Of a DNA stretch of 64,000 bases, positions 48,445-58,666 are shown piece after piece; position 1 is the stretch's first letter; every line of letters begins with the position of its first letter. The notes beneath the pieces are model-generated. The model was given only the letters and a program-made list of their open reading frames with translations. It ran no database searches and had not been told where the DNA came from. This DNA comes from Angiostrongylus vasorum (taxonomy: Eukaryota; Nematoda; Chromadorea; Rhabditida; Metastrongylidae): assembly GCA_018806985.1 (NCBI GenBank), contig JADANN010000443.1, forward strand, positions 3,346,667-3,410,666. The letters run 5' to 3'. A program made the translations under genes and the position numbers.

Positions 48445-48830
48445 CATTACCTCGCAACGGTTTATCGCCTCATCGTGTCTTGGAGATGTTCCTGGGTGTA
48501 GGGCTGTGGTTTACAGCAGGGAATTCGTCCTCTCAGCAGGGTCTGCCAAGCTGAGAAGAAGTCCGGAAGCCTAGTTAAGAGTAACCCACCACCAGGATCC
48601 ATCATTGTCCTGGTATTAAACTAGTCGCATGGTGGCAAACTTCCCTATCATCCACAAGGGCGACGACTGCCTGTGGTGGTGAATACCTGGGGCAGACTTT
48701 GGCCAAGCTGACCGCGGGAATCCAGGTAACCACAATGGCTAAGTCGGCAAAATTCTGAAAAATAGAGATTGTACTGGGACCTGCGCAATCAATGAGGACG
48801 GGCTATCCAAGTATCCAAGTAGCAGTGAGT
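48445..48830 (-). repeat. dispersed repeat family A, near full length
   Basis: Reverse-strand copy: GCAACGGTTTATCGCCTCAT, GGAGATGTTCCTGGGTGTAG, CTGAGAAGAAGTCCGG, CACCAGGATCCATCATTGTC, GGGGCAGACTTTGGCC. It most resembles the 3.4 kb copy (also CAGGGAATTCGTCCTCTCAGC). Confidence 0.8.
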
Positions 48831-48834
48831 TACA

Positions 48835-51800
48835 TCCAGTGTTTTTTTTTTCTTCTTTCTTTTAATAAGGTAAACCAGGCAGAACGTTCAGTTCAGTTCT
48901 CAACATAGTATTGCTAGTACTAATTAGCAAATTGAGTTGTAGCAGTTGTTTGTCCACACGACTTTCGTAATACAGTTCTTTAACTCTGCAGAACAACCAT
49001 AAAAGAAAATAGGCTTTTCCTATCGTGGAAATTCCACCATAGTCTCTCTGTTGTTCTTCATTTTCGTCCATGTTATAAGCTTAATTTGCAAGTTTGTTCG
49101 AAGTTCTTTATCTCTGTACTTGCTAGAGATGAAGAAGCTGAGTGTTACTCCAAATGCTTCTGTGAACCAAGCCATCTTTTCAGCTTAAACCAATGCTTGC
49201 TCTTTTTTTGGAGGATCACCAGTCAATGGATAGGATGAGATTTCATAGGTGTACAACCTGATGTTTAGATCAGTTCATTTCTGACTAAACACGGTTGTGT
49301 TGTGACGTTGAATATTCATCAGGATAAGTCGATTTCGTCAGTTCCTTTGGCAGGACTTTTTGCCGGCCTTCTCCGACTACTGTAGTGTAAAGAATCCCGG
49401 TGACTACTTGGTGCAGACGGCACATGCGAAGAGAGCAAGTGGCGTTGATTTGACAGGTTCGTACTCATCGTGTGTTTTCCAGACTTCATCGTGTTTTTCT
49501 GCTTAGCCCACCATCCTACTACAATCAATATAATCAATGCTGTTTTCATGGGATCCGTCGTTTTGTTTAGTTTACTGATAACTTGGTAGCATGTACGAGC
49601 ATGGTATTGATTGATCTGTTATACATAGTTTCAATGCCTTTTTTTTCCAACTAGAATCATTTTCCAGTTTAGCTTTTTATCTTACTTGTTACACTGTGAG
49701 AAAAAAAAGAATGTCAAGGGCGTTTTCATTGTTTTCCGATGTTAGGACGCTGGAACGACACAAGTTCTCCATATTGCTCAAGAGGAGCTAAACCTGAATG
49801 GTGCGAGATTTCGACTTAGGAGGAGGTTTCTTAAGGAGTTGTTAGGATCTAAAGCTCACTTGTATTCGTTTGCCCATAGTAGCTCCTAATACTTTTCACG
49901 TGCTTAAGAACTTATTTAAAAGTTTATTTTTTTAAAAGTTACACAATTTTTCGGGGGCTCTAATATTGTTGTATTCCCATATGAGGTGTTTGGTGAAGCG
50001 GCAAATCTGTCAACAACTGAACGGCTGCTGTTAATTAAAGCGTTAAGTCTAATGGAGACAAATGTGCTCTTGTAAGGCTATGATTTATAAACGTTAACCC
50101 CACCGTTCTTGTATCCCTTGGGGAAATCGTAGTGTTTGATACAGCTTTCTTTCGAAGTGCTTTTATTCACTTATATTCTTTAAAATATAGGGGAGGGGAA
50201 CCGTAAATTTCTCATGCCAGTTCTTAATTTGAAATAGTAAACCCCTAGGCTAATTTTCCAGTGAAGACTTTCGAATGCTACAATCTGGAGTATTTCGTGT
50301 TACCTCTACTAGTACCTGTGAATTCTTATGAGCTTATAACCTCATTCAGCAGCCTATGGTTCGAGTGCTCGCTGAGATAGACTCTTATTATTATCTTTGT
50401 GGTGGTATTGTTATTGTTTTTGTTATTGATGTTGTTTAAAAGAGGGTGCGAACATTACCTTTTGCTATCCAAGGTCAGAGCTGGTTGTAGCGGCACTGCT
50501 AGTTGCACGCACGGAAGCGAGTGGAGAGTCACTGAAGTGTCTATTTACCTACTGCTCCAATCCCTGTTTTTAAAATCGCTTCTCTTCTTTGTGCAATGTC
50601 TCTTCAATTTCGTGGGATCTTCATTTTTTTCCCCAAAATCTTCTAACATTTCAGCAATTAATCGTAAAATTGGCGATGAACTACGCAAGAATCCACTTGT
50701 TTTCTTTGTAATCTTGTTAGTTGTCGAGTACCTCAAGCGATCGCCAGCACACTGTCGATTTGCCTCCATCAAGCATCAGAGCGCCACAGCGCGTTCCACT
50801 CATTCAAGTGGAAGTCAAGGCTACGTACTGTTAGTATTAGGTCCTTCATGCCAGTGCTTAATGGTTTTTGCGCAGGATGTGACGCTGGTAGCTCGCTTGC
50901 CTCTGCCCTGATACCAGTTTGTGTTTAGCTGGTTTCCGAACAAGAACGTTGAACGTTGTCGGCTTGGGCTACCTTTTTGTGGGACTAGCACCTCGCGTTG
51001 CCTCAGAGGTACTTCTGGGAGCGCAGGCCAGCTACGATGAGTAGGCATACCGTTAGAGCGTCGGTGGTTTAATTACCAAACCAGGTGGCTATATTGGTTT
51101 TTTATAGAGGCTTTTTTAGCTAGCAGTGGGAAAAATTTTGGATTGAATCAGAGATTTTTCAGTTGTATCACTCGTTGAATGTTGCGACATTTGCGGGGGT
51201 GTGTTAGGATTGTGTGAATACATTTTCGTGGAATCCAAATTATTTGGACCACTAATGATTATCAGTTATGATTTTATGCATTATGTATTTGTTAAGCTTG
51301 CAGCAGCATCGAGGCAAGACTTCTACATGAAAAACTTGGTGGTGATCTAGTTAAATAACTACTTATCTAAGCTTTCTTCTAACTGAGTGCATTACTTTTC
51401 AACAAAACCACTTCTCTCTTCCACGACTGATACACTTACTAGAACTATTCCTTCGTTTCTGTTAAGGACATCAGTGGGAATTATTTCGCTGCTTTCTAGT
51501 GCTGAGCTGTAATAAAGCGACATTTTATGTATAATTCCTCTAAAGTAAGGAAAGCTGCTTCATATGTTCTGGGATTGACGGCTTCACATTGCTTGGTAAC
51601 CTTGCCGAGAAGCTATGCATTTGGAGAGTTCAAACGGAATAACCCAAATCGATGAAAATGCGAAAGAAAAACTAAATATCAAGCGTGCATCGCTGGATTC
51701 TTCCCGTATCATGATGGGTCAAGGTTCACTTAGAACGGTAGTGAATTCTTCATAAGCTCAATATTTAGCTGTACATTTGACACTCACCATGTTCAAATGC

Positions 51801-52300
51801 TACCTGCCCTCGAGTTACTATTTAAATTATTCAGTAGAAACATGGGCTTCGTAGATTGTCTAATTTATATATGAGCTTATTAGGTTGATAAACGTGGTTG
51901 GCACTGAGTAGAAAAGCTTTTTTATTATGCGTGCTACTTCCTCAGGATTTCGGAGTAAATTCATCGAAAACAATGGAACTGAAATGGTGATATGCTAAGG
52001 TTTAAAGCGAGGTGATGCTCTCCATACAGCAATTAACTTCTTTAAGAAAAAGTCTAGGCTAGTGTTTGACTAGGAAGAAGGAAATATACGATAGCTTCCA
52101 TTTCCATCTGTTCGCTGATAAACTCTTCCGACCTACTATGAGCAATTCTAGTTTAGATGCAGTCCCTGAAATTGGTCGGTGCCACCAATGCCATTTGCAC
52201 TGTGATGACGTCAAGGGTATGATGTTATTTCTTATTATATTTTTCATTACTATTTGCACCGAGCGCCACCAGAAAAATAGTGATCCGGTTTTTTTATTTA
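48835..52300. other. intergenic or 5' intron of epimerase gene, no gene recognised
   Basis: The unidentified first exon of the epimerase gene, with its start codon and mitochondrial presequence, should lie here or in 52.5-52.67 kb. A 170-codon plus-strand ORF at 50399-50911 and an antisense 75-codon ORF share the same bases and neither has family motifs. Confidence 0.45.
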
Positions 52301-52309
52301 AGGGTAAGA

Positions 52310-52500
52310 AACAAGCGTCGGGCGTTGATCAATAATTCCTTAGATCCTCTAGGGATATACCATGTATTCGAAACCACTAAGCATTGTAGCAATGGTTAAA
52401 TACATATTTACCCTATATAATGCTATTGGTGCGGCCTAAACGCTAGTATTGTAATCCTCCCAGAGAATTCCGGTGACGACCTTCTGACCCTTGCGTTTGA
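52310..52500 (-). repeat. tRNA-derived SINE, family B, head-truncated
   Basis: The plus-strand order GGGCGTTGATCAATAATTCC, ATACCATGTATTCG, CTAAGCATTGTAGCAATGG matches the tail half of the 57.3 and 38.9 kb copies. The promoter head is not recognisable. Confidence 0.5.
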
Positions 52501-52675
52501 GTCATAGTAAAGGTATAAACGTTCTAAGCAACCCAAGATTCAAAACCATAGGTTTCCTAGACTATGAAGTCTCTATGTAAATATTGCCTTCAAATAGTCG
52601 GAAAATACGAAATGAATTCTGTTGCGTTTGAGTTCATCGTGAAATTTCTATTGTTTAATTGTTACGATTTTTAAG

Positions 52676-54950
52676 TCGCTTTGCTCTCATCCTATCACTG
52701 ATTTGCTGGGGCGACTGAACCACGTTGCAATCGCCACACCAGATTTGACGAAAGCTTCGCAATTCTATAAGAACCTCGGTGCGAAAGTTAGCGAACCAGT
52801 GGTGAGCATTCCATTTTTTCTACAAACGCTGAAAAGATGGCCAATTTTTCTTCTTCTAATGACGTTTATGAGATAATTTTTGTCATTCTGGTACTTCGTT
52901 ATGTTTGCTTTTTAGCTAAATTTTGGGATAAATGTGGATGAACCTCGGAGATATAAACTAATTTCTGGAGAGCTAAGCAACTACACTATTCAATGGAGCA
53001 AATAATTCATACATAGCTCAGTCACTGCAGTCTTTTATGCACTGCTTAGCCCATTCGCGACATCATGAACACTGCAGTGTCCATAAAGATGCCGAGATAT
53101 TTGCCAAACTCTGGACCGCTGATGTCTGCGGTGGGGACCGAACGCGCTACTACCTTTTCCGGCGGCTGACCCGTTCACCACCACACCATGCGAGTTCTTC
53201 GTTTCGCCTTTCTCTAGGCCGTGTAATTGACATAAAGTTTAACAAATTACGCTGGATGTAGGACATAATCCCCTTCTATTAAAAAAGAATAGGCAGAAAA
53301 TGAAAAGTGACGACTACAGTGTTCATTTTCACTTCGCAGGCTTCCAGAACTTGTATGTTCACTATATCCACACTATGCACATTCTTTCGATAGATAATGG
53401 AAAGCAGATCGAAATAGGAAGGGTAAGGCCTGTTCTTTCCACTTAATGATTTCTAGGAAAATTTGGATGTCAATGAACTGTTATTTCGTTTTTATCGCCA
53501 TGATTTTTTACGGAATACAAGGGTGTGAAAATACCGAACTAAACTCAAAACGAACTTCGAAATACTTCCAGTTACTTAAAACAATGTGTTCCTATGATGG
53601 GTCATAGTAAACATATTAAATAGTAGCATGTTTACCACCAATGCCCGTGAAACGGTACAGTAAGCTCTGTTCTATAATTCTGTCATGTTCTCAACCGCTC
53701 ATGTCCTCAAGCTAACGAAAAATTATTGTTTTTTTTTTGTGACAGAATCAACAAGCCATTAACCAACATGAAGTTAACCGTTGTCGCGAGTGGGTTAGTA
53801 AGATTGGGCGAATGATGAGGTTACAGATGTGAGGTTTCGCTAAATGATAGCCTTGAAATTGAAAGTTGAAATTTTATTCGTTTGTTTTGTTGCTTCAGTG
53901 TTATAACTAATACTTTCATGTCAGAATAAATTGGTAATGTGAGTAAAGTGGAAGTGATATTGTCTCGTTCTAGTATTTTCCTTCGCTGTAGAAATTGTTG
54001 ATATCTTTGCAGCCACAACCCGAGCACGGTGTCTACACGGTGTTTGTCGAGTTACCCAACTCGAAACTGGAGCTTCTTCATCCTCACGGAGACAACTCGC
54101 CCATTAAAGTCCGTTAGAACCCATTGTTCTTCACATACTGCTTTCGTTGATATGTGTTGAAATTGCTCTGAACGTCTCTTTATCTTATTTATTCACTCCT
54201 TTTTTTTTCGCAGTGTTAAATAATATTTGGTATCGACAAGATTTATCTAAAGCAGTAGTATGCGCAGAAGAAAATTAACCTTAGAACGGTATCTTAAAGT
54301 CAAGGTGGGTATCTTGAAGTAGTACTATTTACATTGCTGCTGTTAAGGGCTTCCTTGACAAAAACAAGGCCGGTGGTATGCATCATATCTGCATTGAGGT
54401 CAACAATATTACGAAGGTGATCCATTCTGTAATCTCTTTTTTTTCTTTTTCTAAGAAGAAATGTTCAGTGTACTGTCCGCCTAGTCTAACCCGTTTTCTG
54501 CGAAATTTATTGGACATATGCTTACTGACTCTGGTTGTTTTTTCTTACTAAGCAGTTGCGCTGGGACGACGTCCTGTCGCATCCGAATGCGCTGAACTTT
54601 TCTTCGACTTCCCTTTAACATAAGCTGTGAGGTTTTCCCTGATCAACGGAAAACTTGGACACAGTGGGTTCGAACTAGTGTAGGAAAAAGGTGAAGAAAA
54701 GAGCGCAATACGTAGATCGGAGACAAAGATTTCTGAATAGAGTCAGATTTTGCTGCATACTTTTTTTAAATTAATTGTCAACACTTTACGTTGTATTCTA
54801 TTCACTAAATATCAGGCAATGGAAACTTGTAAATCGAAAGGAATCAGAACTCTTGGAGATAAGCCGAAAATTGGCGCTCACGGAAAGGATGTGATTTTCC
54901 TACATCCTAAGGACTGCGGTGGTGTTCTGATTGAACTGGAACAAGAATGA
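52676..54950 (+). CDS. MCEE: methylmalonyl-CoA epimerase (5' exon not found)
   Basis: Converts (2S)- to (2R)-methylmalonyl-CoA in the mitochondrial propionate pathway, feeding the B12-dependent mutase. Exons 52676-52801 (LNHVAIATPDLTKASQFYKN), 54013-54108 (VYTVFVELPNSKLELLHPHG), 54348-54416 (GFLDKNKAGGMHHICIEV) and 54816-54950 (KPKIGAHGKDVIFLHPKDCG, then GVLIELEQE and stop) join in phase to 141 residues of VOC fold. The three metal-binding residues are visible: His in LNHVAIA, His in GGMHHICIEV and Glu in GVLIELEQE. The missing upstream exon should supply the start and mitochondrial presequence. The donor of the second exon (GTCCGT) is weak. Corresponds to C. elegans mce-1. Confidence 0.93.
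53085..53305 (+). repeat. SINE-like repeat, family D, in epimerase intron
   Basis: GCCGAGATATTTGCCAAACT, GGACCGCTGATG, GGGGACCGAACGCGCTA and the tail TTAAAAAAGAATAGGCAG match the half-elements at 37.24-37.52 kb, but here in a single direct copy. Confidence 0.7.
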
Positions 54951-55675
54951 GACGACTACGAAATTTCTCTTTATAGCAAACTTATTTAGAGTTTCTTTTG
55001 TACAGTCATTTAAGATTTTACAACCGTCGATCTTCTTTGCTACAAAGCTGTAGACAAATTTCCATCATTGTTTCGTCATTAAAGTAGCAATCTGTGATGT
55101 AAATATTCGGTAAAGCGTGTACGATCTTACAAAAGCCATCGTTGACAAGGGTTATTAGGTTAATTTCTGGAAATTTTCCATCTGATAATTTCCGACTTAG
55201 CTAACTTAACGAGCTCTCTATTGAGTGCGCTGCTCCATTACCCCTAACTTGCTCAGTGAATAATTTAGTCCACTAATTGTTGTACGCGTATATTTTTGTA
55301 AACATCACCAGAGAGTAGCTATGTGAAGTGTCCTATTCTACTTGTTTTTCAAGTAGTGGTCGTGGATTGTCAAAAATATGTAACCAAGGAGTGAAAGTGA
55401 AACGAGATGGGAATTACGATTTTGAGAATGAGAGGACATAAAAGCGAGAAACTGCACTCCTTTTAACAATTAATCATGAATGGTCAGCTTATTGAAACGG
55501 TTCTTATTAAGGGTGGGCACTTTTTGGAAGCAAATTGCTGTGTTCTTCTTGAGATACTCCTTCTATCAGTAGCTTTTAGCACTTACGTATAACGCATAAT
55601 CCGATGATAATCAGTTTTGGGAAGAGGAATAGAACTGGTGTTTGATTTATCGTTTTGTGAATGTGGACATTTTCG
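54951..55675. other. 3' flank of epimerase gene, nothing recognised
   Basis: AT-rich sequence without a clear AATAAA near the stop codon. No ORF with motifs. Confidence 0.4.
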
Positions 55676-55756
55676 TTTTCTTGTTCAGCAATCGCGAGGT
55701 TGTTATACAGCATACATTTACTTCCATAGAAAAAACAATATAGTGCAACAATAGCT

Positions 55757-55784
55757 GACGTTTCGGCACTATCGCCTTCTTCAG
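55757..55784 (-). ncRNA. hammerhead ribozyme-like motif
   Basis: Minus strand: GGCU CUGAAGA, A, GGCG-AUAG-UGCC, GAAACGUC AGCU. Stem I can form from GGCU/AGCU and stem II from GGCG/UGCC. Confidence 0.45.
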
Positions 55785-55950
55785 AGCCTGGAAGGATGTA
55801 CTAATATACAGTTTACCAGGCCAAACGCCGCAACAACACAGAAAGAAGGAAAGCTCTGTGGTAATTACATGATCAACAGCTTCTCGAAAAACTTACTGCT
55901 TTTTTTAAAGATAAGTTTAGAAGGAGAGCGACGCGCCTAAAACGAAACAG

Positions 55951-56444
55951 TTGGCCAAAAGAAAGTCCCCATTTGTGTTGCCCTTTATTAGCGATGAAGT
56001 AAGCGTAGCCATAAAACGATGCTTAGAAAGGGCAGGTCTAGAGGGATCGGTTGCGATAGTTGAAATACCACCGGCTACTCTACGTCGTCAGTTAGTTCGT
56101 AACCGTCTGTATGACCGTCTATGTGAAACAACAAATTGCGTAATTTGCCTTTACGGCAGGGACAGTGATTGCATGAGTTCAGGCACGACATACCTGATAA
56201 AGAACACCTAGATGGCAAACGAAAATCGGGACAAAGTACCCCACTGGGCACGCATAGGATACAAAAGCATAGCGGAGACGATTTTGAAGTTAAAGTCAAT
56301 ATCCTCGCACAGGATGCCAAAACACCAACGCGTAAACTTCTAGAGGCTTTTTGGATAAATACCAGGAACTTTATAATGAACAGCAGGGAGGAATGCCGAG
56401 TGGTCACACGCGACCTGCCCCCTTATCATCGCATCAATTTCTGA
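55951..56444 (+). pseudogene. C-terminal remnant of Penelope-type ORF (GIY-YIG region)
   Basis: Frame one (55951-56211) reads FVLPFISDEVSVAIKRCLER...CETTNCVICLYGRDSDCMSS followed by GTTYLIK, the zinc-like Cys cluster that precedes the GIY-YIG endonuclease in Penelope ORFs. It then shifts to a second frame at ~56200: KEHLDGKRKSG, STPLGTHRIQKHSGDDFEVK, AQDAKTPTRKLLEAFWI, NTRNFIMNSREECRVVTRDL, stop. The stretch between YLIK and EHL, where the YIG and catalytic Arg should be, is deleted with a frameshift. The encoded nuclease is therefore non-functional. Confidence 0.7.
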
Positions 56445-56641
56445 TGGGGGGGTGGTGCAGTCATCAACCATATACGACTATAATCAGCTGTTCTAACGTT
56501 CCTCATTGGAAGTCACAAAAAAGAGCGGTGAGTGTTTCGAGAAGGTGTTGAACATGTAATTGCCATAGAGTTTTTCGTCTTTTTTTGTGTTATTGAAGCG
56601 TTTCGCCTAGTAAATTGTATGTCAGTATACCCTTCCAGGCT

Positions 56642-56669
56642 CTGAAGAAGGCGATACTGTCGAAACGTC
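56642..56669 (+). ncRNA. hammerhead ribozyme-like motif
   Basis: GGCU CUGAAGA, A, GGCG-AUAC-UGUC, GAAACGUC AGCU. Stem II keeps pairing through G-U wobbles; stem I GGCU/AGCU as in the partner end. Confidence 0.45.
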
Positions 56670-57299
56670 AGCTACTGTTGTATTGTACTGTGTTTTTTCC
56701 TATGGAAGTAAATGTATGCTGTATAACATCCTCGCGAGTGCTGAACAAAAAACGACGCATTCATATTCCCATGCCGAGGTTAATAGAAAGTCGGTCCAGT
56801 GAACTTTTTCTGTTCAATGAGTGGCCGAGCAGCAGTTGATATAGGTTGTCTTGCTATCGTTCCCTTATGGGTTTGCTACCAGTCGTTGCTAAGATGTGCG
56901 ATTTTGCTTTAGATGTGGTCCGTAGCGGAGATTGCGTGATATCCATTGTTCTACAATAGTTCTTTTACACCCTCATACTTATTACCATTCTGCGAATGTG
57001 TTGTATCATTTTAATGCTCCACTGGAATAGGATTGAGATTAAAATCTGTTGTTCTCGGAGAACAATCAGAACTTTTAGTTCCTATCACTAGTTTCTATGG
57101 TTCTCGATGAGAAGTGATGAAACCAAAAGAATCTAGATAGGAAGAAGATGGGTGTGTGTTTTTGTGTTGGAATAAGAACAATGGTCTGGAATTGATACCA
57201 ACCTATGAACATTATATGATAGATTACGAAGTTTCCGTATATTATACCCTAGCCATAACGCTATAAAGCCTTCTGGTAATATAAAGCATAAAAAGGAAA

Positions 57300-57570
57300 A
57301 CGCTATTAGCGTTGATCAATTCCTGACGGGTGTGCCATGAATTGGACTTCATTAAGCATCGTTGGGGGTGATTCAATGCATATCTGCCTTTTATAATGAC
57401 TTGTAGCAGCCTACCAATGCATCGGCTTAGTGCCGCTACCTCCCAATCATATCTGGCACAAGTTTTGCGACCTTGGAGAGATGGAAGGCTTGGTGAGCCT
57501 GAGGTGCAGGGATCCCATGTGTATTGCAGGGTGCCTCTAAGCACTGTGCTACGACGCACGCCCTGTAGTA
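57300..57570 (-). repeat. tRNA-derived SINE, family B, full-length-like
   Basis: Minus strand: head CGTCGTAGCACAGTGCTTAGAGG at ~57560, body with CTCACCAAGCCTTCCATCTC, tail to CGTTGATCAATTCCTGACGG on plus at ~57310. It lies just outside the inner border of the right duplication arm. Confidence 0.7.
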
Positions 57571-57609
57571 ATATATAAAGGAGAAGGATGCTGCAAAGCA
57601 TTCGTGATC

Positions 57610-58019
57610 TTGGTATATCGGTAAGATAAACGATAAGGTTAGAAAACTTTGCTGTAGCTTAGGAATGACGAACAATTGTCGAGGCATTTCATGTCGAATT
57701 GAATGCAGAGGAGTGGAACACCTGGAACTCAGAAGACGAAGGCCCACATCACAAGAACCGCTGTGGACATTCGATTTGAACCAGCACGGCTTTGAAGAAG
57801 CCGATGCTGCCAAAATATGAGTCACAATAAAGCTTCGTAACAGTCTCGTGTTGGTTTATCAATAAGCCAGGACGTTGATTATCCTTGTCGAGACTAAAAT
57901 AAGGTCAGTATGAAGATAATATCTGTAGTGTTCATCGTGTTCGATAGTTTGCTGCAAACCGAACATTCATTGCTTAATCATCTTCCTTTATGCACACAGT
58001 GGTAGAGAGAGTGGATCTG
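57610..58019 (+). mobile_element. divergent Penelope-type terminal repeat at inner edge of right arm
   Basis: Aligns in reverse with 34.75-35.19 kb at roughly 75-80% by eye (for example GTTTGCAGCAAAC, GCTGTTACGAAGC-like and TCGAATGTCCACAGCGGTTC blocks). It holds a worn motif TTTGAAGAAGCCGATGCTGC at ~57791. The step from near-identity to this lower similarity is at about 58.0 kb. Confidence 0.5.
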
Positions 58020-58666
58020 TCAACAACAAGTGAATTCTGGAGAGAAATGGGGCTGTAAGAGCACTTAGAAATACATGAAATACTCGCCATAGATATGACC
58101 CTACAAGTTTCACGAATGTTTTTAGCCATGAGATAGAGCCATGCCTTATTGAGAACCCAAATATCAAAAACCAGGAGGAGATTCTCAGAGTACGTAGAAG
58201 CGTTGTACTCGTTGGAAACAATTTCGAGAGAGCATCTCGCAGCTCACTTTTTCCTCTAGACTTGTTGTTTAGCAAACAAACTCACACTAGTTTGACTTCT
58301 GGTTTTTCTGCTACTTTTAGAACAATGAGTTAGTTAGAATCTCTTCAGAAAACTATGAAGCTGGATGGAATCACAGAAAGGATCTTGAGCGTAAACCAAT
58401 ATGTTGGCTCCATCGCTGTCATTTCGTTTCGAAGAAAACGGAACGTGGTAATTCTCCGGCCTTAGGATTTCAAAAACTGCTTTACTGTGCTGATCTGTTC
58501 CTTATTATTGCGAAACTGCAATGGTCTCTTTGAAAGAGATCTTTACAACTAGGGAAAACTTCGCAATTCTGCAAAATGTAATCCTGAATCATTTGAAGTA
58601 GTTATAAGAACGAATCGCCTATGCGCTAGAGAGGAATGCCGTACACTCCATTCCCGGCTTTCCTTC

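Larger units (their letters stand above)
55680..56790 (+). mobile_element. decayed Penelope-like retroelement with inverted terminal repeats
   Basis: The left end (55686-~55905) and right end (~56540-56770) are inverted copies of each other (TTGTTATACAGCATACATTT, ACTTCCATAG, GCTGACGTTTCG, CTTCTTCAGAGCCTGGAAGG). Inverted or direct terminal repeats are typical of Penelope elements. Between them lie two reading frames corresponding to a C-terminal GIY-YIG part (next entry). The RT domain is absent, so this is a heavily 5'-truncated copy. The outer block CATGCCGAGGTTAATAGAAA closes the right side at ~56770-56790. Confidence 0.75.

Noticed and set aside
50399..50911. 170-codon plus-strand ORF with a hydrophobic N-terminus
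   Set aside because: No family motif; composition shifts along its length; an antisense ORF overlaps it. The hydrophobic start comes from a T-rich tract.
51068..51091. GGTTTAATTACC, equal to the first 12 bases of nematode SL1, suggesting an SL RNA gene
   Set aside because: The match stops after 12 bases (AAACC follows instead of CAAGTTTGAG); there is no GT donor at the right place and no Sm site downstream. Chance match.
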